DNA of 64,000 nt. Origin: Paracoccus aminovorans. GTDB taxonomy: Bacteria > Pseudomonadota > Alphaproteobacteria > Rhodobacterales > Rhodobacteraceae. The stretch lies in assembly GCF_001546115.1 (NCBI RefSeq), contig NZ_KQ955208.1:916021-980020 (forward strand), written 5' to 3'. The position numbers and the translations under genes were made by a program. Under the pieces are notes generated by a model. That model saw nothing but the letters and a program-made list of their open reading frames with translations. It made no database searches and was not told the origin of the DNA. This document shows, piece after piece, positions 1 to 7,841 of this stretch; position 1 is the first letter of the stretch, and every line of letters begins with the position of its first letter.

Positions 1-1708
1 CAGATGAATTTGTAAACTCCTTGTCCCCGATAAATGTGAAATCTTGGTTTCCGAAGGTGTTTGTGTTGGCGTCGATATTTCTTAGATCGACAATATCCCC
101 GTCCAAACGGTTGAAGTCTACGATCACATCGCGTTCCGCGCCCACTGGAGATACGAATTGATCGATGAAGACAAACGTGTCTGCGCCTAGTCCACCATGC
201 AACCAGTCTTTCCCCAAGCCTCCGTCGAGAATGTCATTACCTTCGCCTCCGTAGAGGAAATCGCGACCCGGATTGCCGAAAAGCATGTCGTTGCCCGAGC
301 CTCCGAAAAGGGTGTCGCTTCCTGTTCCGCCGTAAAGCGTATCCTGCCCAGCTCCACCTTGAAGAATGTCGTTATCCGCCCGGCCAACTAGGTAGTCTGC
401 ACCAGCCCCGCCATATATCGTGTCATTCCCCGACCCACCACGAGCAAAGTCATTTCCATCACCTCCAAAAATGAGGTCATTGCCTGCTCCGCCAAATATT
501 TTGTCGTTATCGTTGTTGCCGTGAAGGGTGTCGTTACCATGACCGCCGTGGAGTTCATCCGACCCGGCCCCGCCCTCAACTACGTCAGCCCCTCCTCCGG
601 CGAATATTGTGTCATTGCCGGTGCCTCCTGACATGAAATCGTTTCCGTTGTTGCCTTGGATCAGATCGTTGCCCGCCTCGCCCCTGATTGTGTCATTCCC
701 AGGCCCGCCATTCAGACGATCATTGCCGTTTCCGCCAAGAATAAAGTCATTCTCCGAGCCGCCGAATATCAGATCGTTCCCATCACCCCCACGGATCGTA
801 TCAGCATCGGAGCCGCCCGCTATCGTATCATGCCCCGCTCCGCCGAATATCAGATCGAAGCCCTTACCACCTTCGATCATGTCATTGCCATCGCCCCCGA
901 AGACAGTATCGTTTCCCATATGCGCCCTGATGTAGTCTTGACCGCCTCCTCCATAAATCAGGTCGTCCCCGCGCCGGGCATCGATCAACTCGTCGGCCGC
1001 GCTACCGGAAATGTTTACACTCTGGTGCACTCCTTCAGTCGCGTTGATCACGCGTGTTGGATTGAAACGAGAAGTAATGGACGATGACAGAGAGTTTGCC
1101 GGATTTTCATACTGAATGGTCGGAAGCACGCTGGGCAGCTCGTGATTCCAAGCTAGGAAGTGCTCCTCGTCATGCCATGTTCCGTCCGCACCTTTCACCT
1201 GTCGTGCACCCTCCAGAGCATACAAGGCGCGGCCGCCTTGCTTGTTGATGATCTGCAGCCATTGCTGTCCAAGATATTCAACAAAGGAAACGTTAACGCC
1301 AGTAATCGCTTCCGGTTTGTTCAGGTCGAGCTTTTGATTTGCGATCCATATTTCGTCGGAGTTGCCGTCGAAGTCATCCAGTCGGCCGACTACCGTTCCT
1401 TTCATGTTGGCAACGTTGTCGAAGTAGAACTTATCGTTTCCAGCCTCAGCGAAGATGTGGTGTCCGTGCTGAATCGACCGCGAGCCGGACACGCCCATAT
1501 CTAGTCTGAATGTGTCATTTCCTCCACCCGCATGGATGTGGATTTGGTTCGCGGGCTGGCCGTCGGTCTTGACGAAAAACGTGTCGTCGCCTTCGGTTCC
1601 GACCCCATGCGCTGAACCGCCGTTGCGCGAATCGATCCTGTATGCCGATCCGCCTGAATCGCCGCCGCCATCGTCGGGATGGTGGCCGCCGTGGAAAATC
1701 ACAGTCAT
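1..1708 (-). CDS. RTX-type calcium-binding repeat protein (C-terminus beyond window edge)
   Basis: An uninterrupted frame of 569 codons starts at ATG 1708 (AGAGG lies 7-8 nt upstream) and leaves the window at base 1. Residues 1-80 are Gly/His/Asp rich. Residues about 240-505 are made of some 27 nine-residue units of the form GGxGNDxhx (for example GGAGNDLIF), which fold as a Ca2+-binding beta roll. After the repeats come TFVFIDQF and DVIVDFNRLDGD, typical of the end of serralysin-like C-terminal domains, so only a short tail is probably missing. Known for the family: export by a type I secretion system with an uncleaved C-terminal signal. I see no catalytic domain in residues 80-240, so the function of the secreted protein is unknown. 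Confidence 0.9.
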   Translation of the reverse strand, partial: MTVIFHGGHHPDDGGGDSGGSAYRIDSRNGGSAHGVGTEGDDTFFVKTDGQPANQIHIHAGGGNDTFRLDMGVSGSRSIQHGHHIFAEAGNDKFYFDNVANMKGTVVGRLDDFDGNSDEIWIANQKLDLNKPEAITGVNVSFVEYLGQQWLQIINKQGGRALYALEGARQVKGADGTWHDEEHFLAWNHELPSVLPTIQYENPANSLSSSITSRFNPTRVINATEGVHQSVNISGSAADELIDARRGDDLIYGGGGQDYIRAHMGNDTVFGGDGNDMIEGGKGFDLIFGGAGHDTIAGGSDADTIRGGDGNDLIFGGSENDFILGGNGNDRLNGGPGNDTIRGEAGNDLIQGNNGNDFMSGGTGNDTIFAGGGADVVEGGAGSDELHGGHGNDTLHGNNDNDKIFGGAGNDLIFGGDGNDFARGGSGNDTIYGGAGADYLVGRADNDILQGGAGQDTLYGGTGSDTLFGGSGNDMLFGNPGRDFLYGGEGNDILDGGLGKDWLHGGLGADTFVFIDQFVSPVGAERDVIVDFNRLDGDIVDLRNIDANTNTFGNQDFTFIGDKEFTNSS

Positions 1709-2050
1709 GGATATGCCCTCTTGCTGTGGTGGGTTGAGTGTTTTGCACCATAGCCAGAGTAGAATTAAGATAGCGCTGGGATCACCTACCTATATACCTT
1801 CAAATAGATTGTAATTTTAAATGACTTTTCGTTGTTTACCAAAACGACGGCAAGGCGCTCCTCGCAGAGCGCCTTTATCGTCCGTTAGCAGCTTCAGCAA
1901 TTTGATAAGTTTATTGGACCGCGCATGACTTGTCTTTGCGATCAATGAATTTGTACCGGTTGGATCCTAATTTTTCGTGAAGATGAAGTTAATTAATCAT
2001 TGATTTTGAAAATTTTAGATAGCGCAAAGATTTGCCGCTCCGACTAACCC
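1709..2050. other. AT-richer gap between the RTX gene and the phage-like element
   Basis: No credible gene is seen on either strand. Base composition is visibly more A/T than the flanks. It must hold the promoter of the RTX gene (leftward). It contains the hairpin at 1852-1875 and lies just before the terminator at 2051. The left boundary of the integrated element should fall here, but I could not find a convincing att direct repeat shared with the integrase side. Confidence 0.5.
1852..1875. repeat. Perfect 9-bp inverted repeat (hairpin)
   Basis: AAGGCGCTC and GAGCGCCTT flank a six-base loop (CTCGCA). A short TTTAT follows on the plus side. It could be a weak terminator for a lost rightward gene, or a protein-binding site in the RTX upstream region. 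No gene ends here on either strand. Confidence 0.5.
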
Positions 2051-2074
2051 GCCCCGCCTCGCGCGGGGCTTTTT
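2051..2074 (+). terminator. Rho-independent terminator just before the endolysin
   Basis: A 7-bp G/C stem (GCCCCGC / GCGGGGC) with a 5-base loop is followed directly by TTTTT. It ends 12 bases before the endolysin ATG, yet no rightward gene precedes it in the window. Confidence 0.85.
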
Positions 2075-2086
2075 CATGAGGACACC

Positions 2087-2635
2087 ATGACCAATCCCAT
2101 CGCCGCGCTTTTTGCGTGGCTCTCCGGCGTGTTCGGCTCCCAGGCCAATGCGAAGAAGGCGGCCGGCGCGACCGGCGCGGCCGGGGTCATCGCCGCAGCC
2201 GCCATCTTCATCGGACCATGGGAAGGCGAGCGCACCGAGGCCTACCTCGACCGCATCGCCCAGCCGCCCGTCTGGACCGTCTGCTACGGCGAGACGCGCG
2301 GCGTGAAGGCCGGCGACCGCTACACCAGCGCGCAATGCACCGACATGCTCATGGCGGCGCTTGCGACCTATCGCGACGGCCTGACCCGGTGCGTCCCGGC
2401 GCTGCCGCAGCAGCCCGAGGGCGTGCAGGTGGCGCTGGTGTCCTGGTCCTACAACGTCGGGACGAGCGCGGCCTGTGGCTCGACGCTCGCGAAGAAGGCC
2501 AATGCCGGCGACTGGCAGGGCGCCTGCAACCAGCTCCCGCGCTGGGACAAGGTCGGCGGCAAGCCCGTCAAGGGCCTGACCAACCGGCGCGCGGCTGAAA
2601 CGAAACTCTGCCTCAATGCACTGAAAGGACAGTGA
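2087..2635 (+). CDS. Phage endolysin, GH24 lysozyme of the P21/SAR type
   Basis: A 182-aa protein that hydrolyses peptidoglycan. The catalytic triad of the R21 type is visible: Glu46 (in PWEG), Asp55 (in YLDR) and Thr64 (in VWTVCYG), followed by YGET. The region PPVWTVC matches the family's VWTVC core with a small insertion after Asp55. Residues 27-44 (GATGAAGVIAAAAIFIG) are weakly hydrophobic and Gly/Ala rich, as in signal-arrest-release domains that hold the enzyme in the membrane until release; here it is preceded by about 25 extra residues. GAGGACACC before ATG 2087 supplies the RBS. It is followed two bases later by a small membrane protein, the usual lysis cassette order reversed or adjoining. 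Confidence 0.9.
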   Translation: MTNPIAALFAWLSGVFGSQANAKKAAGATGAAGVIAAAAIFIGPWEGERTEAYLDRIAQPPVWTVCYGETRGVKAGDRYTSAQCTDMLMAALATYRDGLTRCVPALPQQPEGVQVALVSWSYNVGTSAACGSTLAKKANAGDWQGACNQLPRWDKVGGKPVKGLTNRRAAETKLCLNALKGQ

Positions 2636-2637
2636 CC

Positions 2638-2874
2638 ATGCTCAAAGGCTCCATCGCGCTCGTCATTCGCTACCTGCTGCTGATCGGTGGCGGTGGCCTG
2701 GCCTCGGCCGGCATCATCACCGCGACCCCTGACCTCGGCTATTACTGCTTCGACACCAAGGTTGTCGCCGATGCGACTGCCACCGGCATCGCCCTGGCTC
2801 TGGGCGGCGGTGTCTCCGTGGTCGGCGGCATCGGCTGGCGGTTCTGGGCCAAGAAGGGCGGCGGAGTGACGTGA
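2638..2874 (+). CDS. Small two-helix membrane protein, holin-like
   Basis: Seventy-eight residues from ATG 2638; AAAGGA lies about 9 bases upstream. A GTG six bases earlier (2632) overlaps the endolysin stop and is a less likely start. Two hydrophobic stretches are visible, residues 6-27 and about 46-66, separated by a short loop with YYCFD, and the C-terminus is basic (WAKKGGG). Size, topology and position directly after an endolysin suggest a holin or another lysis accessory. I do not recognise a specific family, so the role is inferred from context. Confidence 0.65.
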   Translation: MLKGSIALVIRYLLLIGGGGLASAGIITATPDLGYYCFDTKVVADATATGIALALGGGVSVVGGIGWRFWAKKGGGVT

Positions 2875-2909
2875 ATATCCGTGCCTAGAGGTCGGGCATA
2901 GCCCTAGAA

Positions 2910-3116
2910 CTATTTCTTGCGCTTCTTTTTTGCGGAAGCAGCCCCGCGGGCGGCTTCCAGCGCTTCCCTACCAAGACGCGCGGCTTTTAATGATGCGGTC
3001 AATTCGGCCCGCTTCCGAGTTTGCTCATCAATTATCAGTCTTGCCTCGGACGCGGTTCGATCCATGGCCCTCAGGGGCGTGGGGGTGCGAAAAAGGGCAT
3101 TTGTCTTATTCAACAT
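2910..3116 (-). CDS. Small charged helical protein, unknown
   Basis: Sixty-eight residues from ATG 3116 with GGAG 9 bases upstream. Highly charged: the middle is predicted helical (repeated Ala/Arg/Glu/Lys) and the tail is very basic (AKKKRKK). It lies downstream of the cold-shock gene on the same strand, separated by a hairpin. A nucleic-acid-binding role is possible from the basic tail but unproven; no family recognised. Confidence 0.55.
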   Translation of the reverse strand: MLNKTNALFRTPTPLRAMDRTASEARLIIDEQTRKRAELTASLKAARLGREALEAARGAASAKKKRKK

Positions 3117-3137
3117 TCTACGTCTCCAAATGAATTC

Positions 3138-3158
3138 AGCCCGGATATAATCCGGGCT
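3138..3158 (-). terminator. Hairpin between the cold-shock gene and the next small gene
   Basis: Perfect 8-bp stem AGCCCGGA / TCCGGGCT with a five-base loop. It starts 10 bases beyond the cold-shock stop codon. The T run after it (ATTCATTT in the leftward direction) is weak, so it may be an imperfect terminator or an mRNA-stabilising 3' hairpin. Confidence 0.6.
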
Positions 3159-3167
3159 GGTTCAAAA

Positions 3168-3374
3168 TCAGGCCAACATCAGGTTGCTGGCAGATTGGCG
3201 GCCATCCCGCCCGGATTCGACTTCGAAAGTCACGGCTTGACCATCAGAAATGCTGTGAAGGCCCGCACGCTCAAGCGCAGAAACATGCAGGAAAACATCC
3301 TTGCTGCTCTGGTCGGGAGCGATGAAGCCGAAGCCTTTGTTGGCGTTGAACCATTTCACGGTGCCATTGGCCAT
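3168..3374 (-). CDS. Cold-shock protein, CspA family
   Basis: Sixty-eight residues, the standard length of a single cold-shock domain. The start at ATG 3374 ([10 protein letters not shown]) is fixed by the family N-terminus and by AAGGAG 9 bases upstream; the frame happens to stay open much further upstream. RNP1 (KGFGFI) and RNP2 (VFLHVSAL) are both present. These proteins bind single-stranded RNA/DNA and melt secondary structure. Here it sits inside the phage-like element, so it is probably accessory rather than the housekeeping copy. Confidence 0.93.
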   Translation of the reverse strand: MANGTVKWFNANKGFGFIAPDQSSKDVFLHVSALERAGLHSISDGQAVTFEVESGRDGRQSASNLMLA

Positions 3375-3833
3375 CGTGATATCTCCTTGTGGATTTGTCG
3401 CTCGCTGATTGCAGCGACCTGGCTTGATCAGTTCAAAAGCAGACTGAAGCCAAAAGGAGACAGGATGCAGAGGAAATAACGTAGCAAGCCCTCTATGCGC
3501 CCATGCAAGGAATAAAGCAAACACTTCCTTTTTTAATTTTTTTCCACCAATGTCGTGGGCGAGGAAATGCCGGATGCAGGCTGAGATTTTGAAGATTAAT
3601 CGATGAATAAACAGATGCTTGCAAGATAGTCTGTTCCGCAATGATGTAATTTGGCGCGACGCAGCCTATGTTTGGATCGTGCCTTCCACCACGCAAAGGG
3701 CCAAGCAAATAAGTATGGCCTTCAGGTTGCGCCGCTGGGTTCAGCCTGATTGCAGCACTCCCGGTGAAGCGGCGCAACAAGGCATGACGATTCCTTTGTG
3801 CCGGCATGCGTTGCAGCTAGTAGCCGAGGGGCG
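3375..3833. other. Gene-poor stretch upstream of the cold-shock gene
   Basis: About 460 bases with no convincing gene. It should hold the promoter and probably a long 5' leader of the leftward cold-shock gene, as is common for csp mRNAs, and includes an A/T-rich block near 3525-3545. A plus-strand frame at 3619-3891 was rejected because the hairpin at 3834 lies inside it and it has no family signature. Confidence 0.45.
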
Positions 3834-3866
3834 TGGCGGTGGGTTCATCCCACCGCCATTGTTTGT
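3834..3866 (+). terminator. Strong hairpin with imperfect T tract
   Basis: Ten-base perfect stem TGGCGGTGGG / CCCACCGCCA with loop TTCAT, then TTGTTTGT. It looks like a rightward rho-independent terminator, although no supported rightward gene ends here. It ends some 20 bases before the next small ORF. Confidence 0.65.
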
Positions 3867-3887
3867 CCTTAAGCAGGAGATCCGAAC

Positions 3888-4118
3888 ATGATCAGATGCG
3901 TGTCGCTGACAGATACATTGAGCGGGTTGACCGAAGTTTTCCAGAATCCACCCTGGCATCTGGACGGCATCAGGCACCATGTCAGAGGAAGCCTCGTGAA
4001 GCTGCGGCATGACGACGGCCGCGAGAGAATGATTCCGGTAAAGCTTGGCACAACCGGCTTGGACGAGCGCTTTGCAGGATGGACAGGGGGCGGGAGGTCA
4101 GTCCTCCCCATCTCCTGA
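3888..4118 (+). CDS. Small hypothetical protein
   Basis: Seventy-six residues from ATG 3888 preceded by AGGAGA at good spacing, directly after a terminator-like hairpin. The protein is mixed, not membrane-like (ending GGGRSVLPIS), and matches no family I know. The RBS is the main support. It may be a real accessory gene of the element. Confidence 0.4.
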   Translation: MIRCVSLTDTLSGLTEVFQNPPWHLDGIRHHVRGSLVKLRHDDGRERMIPVKLGTTGLDERFAGWTGGGRSVLPIS

Positions 4119-4304
4119 TCAGGCGGTCATGGCGTCTGAGGCTAGCGGGTATCGAGGCCGAGGGCGGCTCTTTTGCGTTCAACGTGTCGCGAATGTCGCG
4201 GGTGTCGCAGGGGTCCGACCTGTAAAACTGTCGAAATATGCAGGGCGCTTTGGCAGCCGGCATACGCTAACCAGGACAGAGTTCACACGTTAAGACATTG
4301 TGCC

Positions 4305-4985
4305 ATGAAGCATTTATTCGCCGCCGTCGCCCTCGTCGCCATATCTGGCTGCTACCCGGCGGCCCCCGAGATCAACGCCCCAGCCAGCGACAGCATCAAG
4401 GGCGTGGCCTCGGTCATCGATGGCGACACCATCGACATCCACGGCGCGCGCATCCGTCTGAACGGCATCGACACACCGGAAAGCGGGCAGCTGTGTCAGG
4501 ACGCACGCGGCAAGGATTGGCGCTGCGGCCAGCAAGCCGCCCTGGCCCTCTCGGATCGGATCGGCCGGCAACCCGTCAGCTGCAACCCGACCGACACCGA
4601 CCGCTACGGCCGGGTGGTGGCGGATTGCTTCGCCGGTGGCGAGAACCTGAACCGCTGGATGGTCCACCAGGGATGGGCGGTGGCCTATCGGCAGTATTCG
4701 ACGGCCTATGTCTCGGCCGAGGACAGCGCCAGAACCGGGCGACGCGGGCTCTGGCAGGGACAGTTTGACATGCCCTGGGACTGGCGGTCGCAGCGCCGTA
4801 ACCGGGCCGAGGCGCCGATGCCCCGCCTGCTGCAACTAGCCGGGCGGTCCTATTCCTGTAGCCCCCGCAAGACCTGCAAGGCCATCGGCAGCTGCGAAGA
4901 GGCCCGCTGGTATCTGGAGAACTGCTCCTGGGGCGGCAAGCTGGACCGCGACAACGATGGCATTCCCTGCGAGAGCATCTGCTGA
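4305..4985 (+). CDS. Thermonuclease-like lipoprotein with C-terminal excalibur domain
   Basis: A 226-aa protein from ATG 4305, chosen because it begins a clear lipoprotein signal (MKHLFAAVALVAISGC, lipobox ISGC). Residues about 30-150 form a staphylococcal-nuclease (SNase) domain: DGDTIDIHG, RIRLNGIDTPE and DRYGRVVAD carry the expected Asp, Arg, Glu and second Arg of the active site. The C-terminus has a Cys-rich excalibur-type motif, DRDNDGIPCE, thought to bind Ca2+. Expected to cut nucleic acid at the cell surface or in the periplasm. The frame is open for another 44 codons upstream, which I exclude. No strong RBS is visible. Confidence 0.85.
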   Translation: MKHLFAAVALVAISGCYPAAPEINAPASDSIKGVASVIDGDTIDIHGARIRLNGIDTPESGQLCQDARGKDWRCGQQAALALSDRIGRQPVSCNPTDTDRYGRVVADCFAGGENLNRWMVHQGWAVAYRQYSTAYVSAEDSARTGRRGLWQGQFDMPWDWRSQRRNRAEAPMPRLLQLAGRSYSCSPRKTCKAIGSCEEARWYLENCSWGGKLDRDNDGIPCESIC

Positions 4986-5177
4986 TCAGCCCGCCGCCGG
5001 CTGCCACTTGGCCACCATGCCCTTGATCTGCGTCGGCGGGTCGATCCGATACCAGTGCCCGTCGTCGTGCAGGAAGTATTTGCCGGGGACATCGTAAGCC
5101 CCCAGCGAGTCCCGCATCCTCACCTTGCAAATGGTTCCGTCAGGGACGGCCTCACGCACCGGGCGCCAGTCTGTCAT
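4986..5177 (-). CDS. Small phage-element protein, unknown
   Basis: Sixty-three residues starting MTDWRPVREAV at ATG 5177. Its ATG overlaps the stop of the gene before it (ATGA), so it is translationally coupled and is the last gene of the long leftward operon. Aromatic and Gly-rich, with HWYRIDPP near the end; it may be a small beta-rich fold. No function recognised. Confidence 0.6.
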   Translation of the reverse strand: MTDWRPVREAVPDGTICKVRMRDSLGAYDVPGKYFLHDDGHWYRIDPPTQIKGMVAKWQPAAG

Positions 5178-5830
5178 TCCCCTTCCCTCCAAGGGGCCAT
5201 GGGCGGCATGTCGTCGCTGATCTCGATGCTGTGCAATGCGCCCCTCAGCTGGTGCCACAGCTCTAGCAGCGCCGCCCACCACGCGAGATAGGCCCGGTGC
5301 TGAGCCGCGACGCTGGCCGCCGTGCCGGTGTAGATGATTGGGCACACGTCGCCCAGCCGTTCGCGCCTCTTGCGCTGCCGGGAACGCCAGATCCACGGGC
5401 TGCCCGCCTTGGGCCTGACCGTTGCCGTCCAGCGGCCCTCCTGCTCGCACCAGGACCAGCTTGCCGGGGCGACGCCGGGCTTGACCGCAGGCTCCCAGTC
5501 GGGGACGCGACGCGCGCGGGCCAGCTCGGCGATCTGCGTGGCCATCCTGCGGCCGCCCAGGTTCTCGGGCAGGCCCTCGACCACGGCCGCGATAATCTGC
5601 GCGTCAGTCGCCGGGGAACTGCTCCCGCCACCGTCGACCTTGCAGCCGAGTTCCGCGCGGCGGGCCATGACCCAGATCGGGCCGACCGCGACCCGCTCGA
5701 ATTCCCGGGCGCCGTATTCATCGAAATCGAGCTGGGCCTTTTCCGTGGCGAAGGCCCATTCCAAAGCCTGCTGGATCGTCATCGCGCGAGCGGGACGGCT
5801 GGCCTTGGGCACATGCTGGTGCATGGTCAT
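5174..5830 (-). CDS. Phage-element protein, unknown
   Basis: A 218-aa soluble protein. The start at ATG 5830 overlaps the upstream stop (ATGA); the longer frame reaching 5992 would run deep into the preceding gene. The N-terminal third is helical (TIQQALEWAFATEK), and a basic segment RSRQRKRRER near residue 160 is followed by a Trp-rich helix (YLAWWAALLELW). I know no domain here. Its position in the coupled operon with primase and PC4-like genes suggests a replication or host-takeover role, by inference only. Confidence 0.65.
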   Translation of the reverse strand: MTMHQHVPKASRPARAMTIQQALEWAFATEKAQLDFDEYGAREFERVAVGPIWVMARRAELGCKVDGGGSSSPATDAQIIAAVVEGLPENLGGRRMATQIAELARARRVPDWEPAVKPGVAPASWSWCEQEGRWTATVRPKAGSPWIWRSRQRKRRERLGDVCPIIYTGTAASVAAQHRAYLAWWAALLELWHQLRGALHSIEISDDMPPMAPWREGE

Positions 5831-6804
5831 TTGCGCCTCCTGGCTTTCTCCTTGCGCGCGATTGCACGCTCGTCCGCGAGTTGTTGAAGCTCGTCGGCAA
5901 TCGCCGGGCTGTAGGCGATGAGGCCCAGCCATTCGGGGATGTCGGGAACAAGGCCGATCCGGTGCGCCTCGGGCTTCGGATCGGGCATCCAAGGCTCAGG
6001 ATGGCGACGCGGGTGGCGATGCAAGGTCAATTGCCCATCCAGGTCGCGGGACATGCTGAACACGTCCACCGCGCCGGATTGGCAGCGGCAGAACACGTTC
6101 ACCTGCGAAAAGTTGTCGGGATCGAACAGGTTTGCCGCGTGGCTTAGAAAGCGCAGGCCGATTTCAAGCTGCGCGTCAACTTTGGCCGCCTCGCGCATCA
6201 CCGCTACCAGATCTTTCCCGGTCACCGCCTGCGCGTCGATTTCCATCCAGGCCGCAAGGCGCTCGCGTCCGTATGCGATGCGTGCCGGTGCCCCTCCCGA
6301 TAGCAGGGCAGTAATGCCGGGAATGTCCCGATGCCTCAGCGAGAAGCGGCTCGTTTCGTGGCTGATCATCTTCACCGCGCACAACGCGGCCTTTTCAAAC
6401 TGCACCAAGGCCGGCGTGAGCAGGTCCAGCAGCGTCGGGATTGCCGCCTGCAAGTTCGCCACGGCCTGCCGCAGCATCGCCAGCCTGTGTCTTTGCAGAT
6501 AGTCGCTGCTCAGAGCCGCTGCCTTCTCCTTGCCAAAAAACCGATCAGCGCAGCAATGGCCGCAAAGCGCGATCCGCCCATCAGCCAGGGAGACGGTATA
6601 CCCCCGCTTGTGCGGGGTGCGCTTGGCGCAGAAGGCGCAGGGCTGCTCATCGTCGGCGACGTAGGAGTTGAGATAGGAGACCGGGACCACACCGCGCTCC
6701 ACGACCGGCGTCAGGTCCGGTTGAAGATCCGGCCGCGAGATGACAAGGCCAGTGCCGTCATCGGCCCGCAGGGCGCCTGCATATCCTTTGCGAACGTGCC
6801 GCAT
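5827..6804 (-). CDS. Zinc-binding-like phage-element protein, unknown
   Basis: A 325-aa protein from ATG 6804. Residues about 55-90 hold two CxxC pairs (CAFC and CGHC, then a further Cys), spaced like a treble-clef or zinc-ribbon knuckle. The middle is helical; the C-terminus is strongly basic (ARKEKARRRK). The stop overlaps the next start by ATGA and the gene before ends 3 bases upstream. Probably a zinc-stabilised DNA- or protein-binding protein; no named family recognised. Confidence 0.65.
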   Translation of the reverse strand: MRHVRKGYAGALRADDGTGLVISRPDLQPDLTPVVERGVVPVSYLNSYVADDEQPCAFCAKRTPHKRGYTVSLADGRIALCGHCCADRFFGKEKAAALSSDYLQRHRLAMLRQAVANLQAAIPTLLDLLTPALVQFEKAALCAVKMISHETSRFSLRHRDIPGITALLSGGAPARIAYGRERLAAWMEIDAQAVTGKDLVAVMREAAKVDAQLEIGLRFLSHAANLFDPDNFSQVNVFCRCQSGAVDVFSMSRDLDGQLTLHRHPRRHPEPWMPDPKPEAHRIGLVPDIPEWLGLIAYSPAIADELQQLADERAIARKEKARRRK

Positions 6805-6807
6805 GGC

Positions 6808-7611
6808 TTATCCTTCCTCGTTAATGGGGGTGCGGGTGGCGGCGAAGACGGCGAAGTCCTCCCGCAGGGCGGTGATCAGCGCCTTGTCCGGGTCAATGCC
6901 CCGGGTGAAATCGCGGTTGGCCAGAAAATCCATCCACTCCAGCCGGGCGGCGATGCCTTCCGCAGTCGGGGTGCGCAGATTGTCCAGCAGGTGCTCCAGT
7001 GCGGAACGCCACGCTTCTGACCACCTCTCCGGCGTGTAATCCGGGTCGAAGGCAATCCGGTCGTCGGTGCGCGCCTCCTGGGCCAGGAAAGCCGCCCAAG
7101 CGCTTGGGACCGCGTCGGGGACGAGACCAGTGGCCCGCATGGCCGCCCACATTTCGGGGGTCGGGCCGTCCGAATATCTGAAATCTCGATAGCCCCAGGA
7201 AGTATTGCCCGGCTCGGTCAACGGTTCGATGGCATCCCGGATCGCCGCCTCTAGATCGGTCGGGGCGAAAACCGCATCCTCGGACCCATAGACCTCCAGA
7301 AGCTCACGGCAGCGCGCCAGCCTCTTGGATTCCTTCTCGGCACGGCGGGCGGCCTCGCGGGCTTTGTATCCCGGTTCGCGCTCTTCCATCCAGTCGGCAA
7401 ACCCCGTGAAGAAATTGGCCGACTGAGGCTGGACGGGTGCGTCTAGCTGGGCCAAAGCCCTGGCGAGGGTCAGCCCTGCCTTGGCCGCCACCAGCGTCGC
7501 TTGGGCGCGGGCTGCCTCGCGCTCCCCGGCCGTCGCCCCCCTGTCGATCAGGGCGCGCAGCTTGCGGAGTTTCGCCTTGTCCAATTCGGACATGGTTGCA
7601 TGTGCGGTCAT
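6808..7611 (-). CDS. Phage-element protein, unknown
   Basis: A 267-aa protein. ATG 7611 is chosen because AAGGAAC sits 7-8 bases upstream and it overlaps the previous stop (ATGA); the open frame to 7794 is not needed. The N-terminal 110 residues are Ala/Arg/Glu-rich helix, possibly coiled coil (KLRALIDRGATAGERE, with further helix to about residue 110). The C-terminal half is acidic and Trp-rich. No family recognised. Confidence 0.65.
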   Translation of the reverse strand: MTAHATMSELDKAKLRKLRALIDRGATAGEREAARAQATLVAAKAGLTLARALAQLDAPVQPQSANFFTGFADWMEEREPGYKAREAARRAEKESKRLARCRELLEVYGSEDAVFAPTDLEAAIRDAIEPLTEPGNTSWGYRDFRYSDGPTPEMWAAMRATGLVPDAVPSAWAAFLAQEARTDDRIAFDPDYTPERWSEAWRSALEHLLDNLRTPTAEGIAARLEWMDFLANRDFTRGIDPDKALITALREDFAVFAATRTPINEEG

Positions 7612-7841
7612 AGCTGTTCCTTGAAATTGAGCATCTGCATGGCCCGCAGCAGATCGGCCGCGAGACAGAGGGCTGCGCTGGGCGTGAGACGGACGGCTGC
7701 CACCTGCTGGCCTTCGCGCCAGACGTGAAGGACTGGCCCGGGACGGACGGTAATCAGCTGGGCCGGCAGAATCGCAGAATCGCAAGAATCGCAACGGCGT
7801 CGGGCGCTTTCGGGGCGCTGGCTCCGAGGGTCAAAAGGCAT
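7608..7841 (-). CDS. Small Cys-containing protein, unknown
   Basis: Seventy-seven residues from ATG 7841. CDSCDS near residue 17 may be half of a metal site, but no second pair is present. It overlaps the DUF3987 gene by 11 bases and the next gene by ATGA, so it sits inside the coupled operon. The only additional support is that tight packing. Confidence 0.55.
   Translation of the reverse strand: MPFDPRSQRPESARRRCDSCDSAILPAQLITVRPGPVLHVWREGQQVAAVRLTPSAALCLAADLLRAMQMLNFKEQL

Noticed and set aside
170-1000. Possible CRISPR or DNA tandem array
   Set aside because: The periodicity is the 27-base codon pattern of protein repeats, not identical direct repeats with unique spacers. No CRISPR array is seen in the window.
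609-1087. Plus-strand ORFs across the RTX repeats
   Set aside because: They are antisense readings of the 9-residue repeats; the minus-strand frame is continuous through the whole region and has the GGxGNDxx pattern.
3619-3891. 90-aa plus-strand ORF
   Set aside because: It contains the strong hairpin at 3834-3858, has no RBS and no family pattern; the following ORF at 3888 has the RBS.
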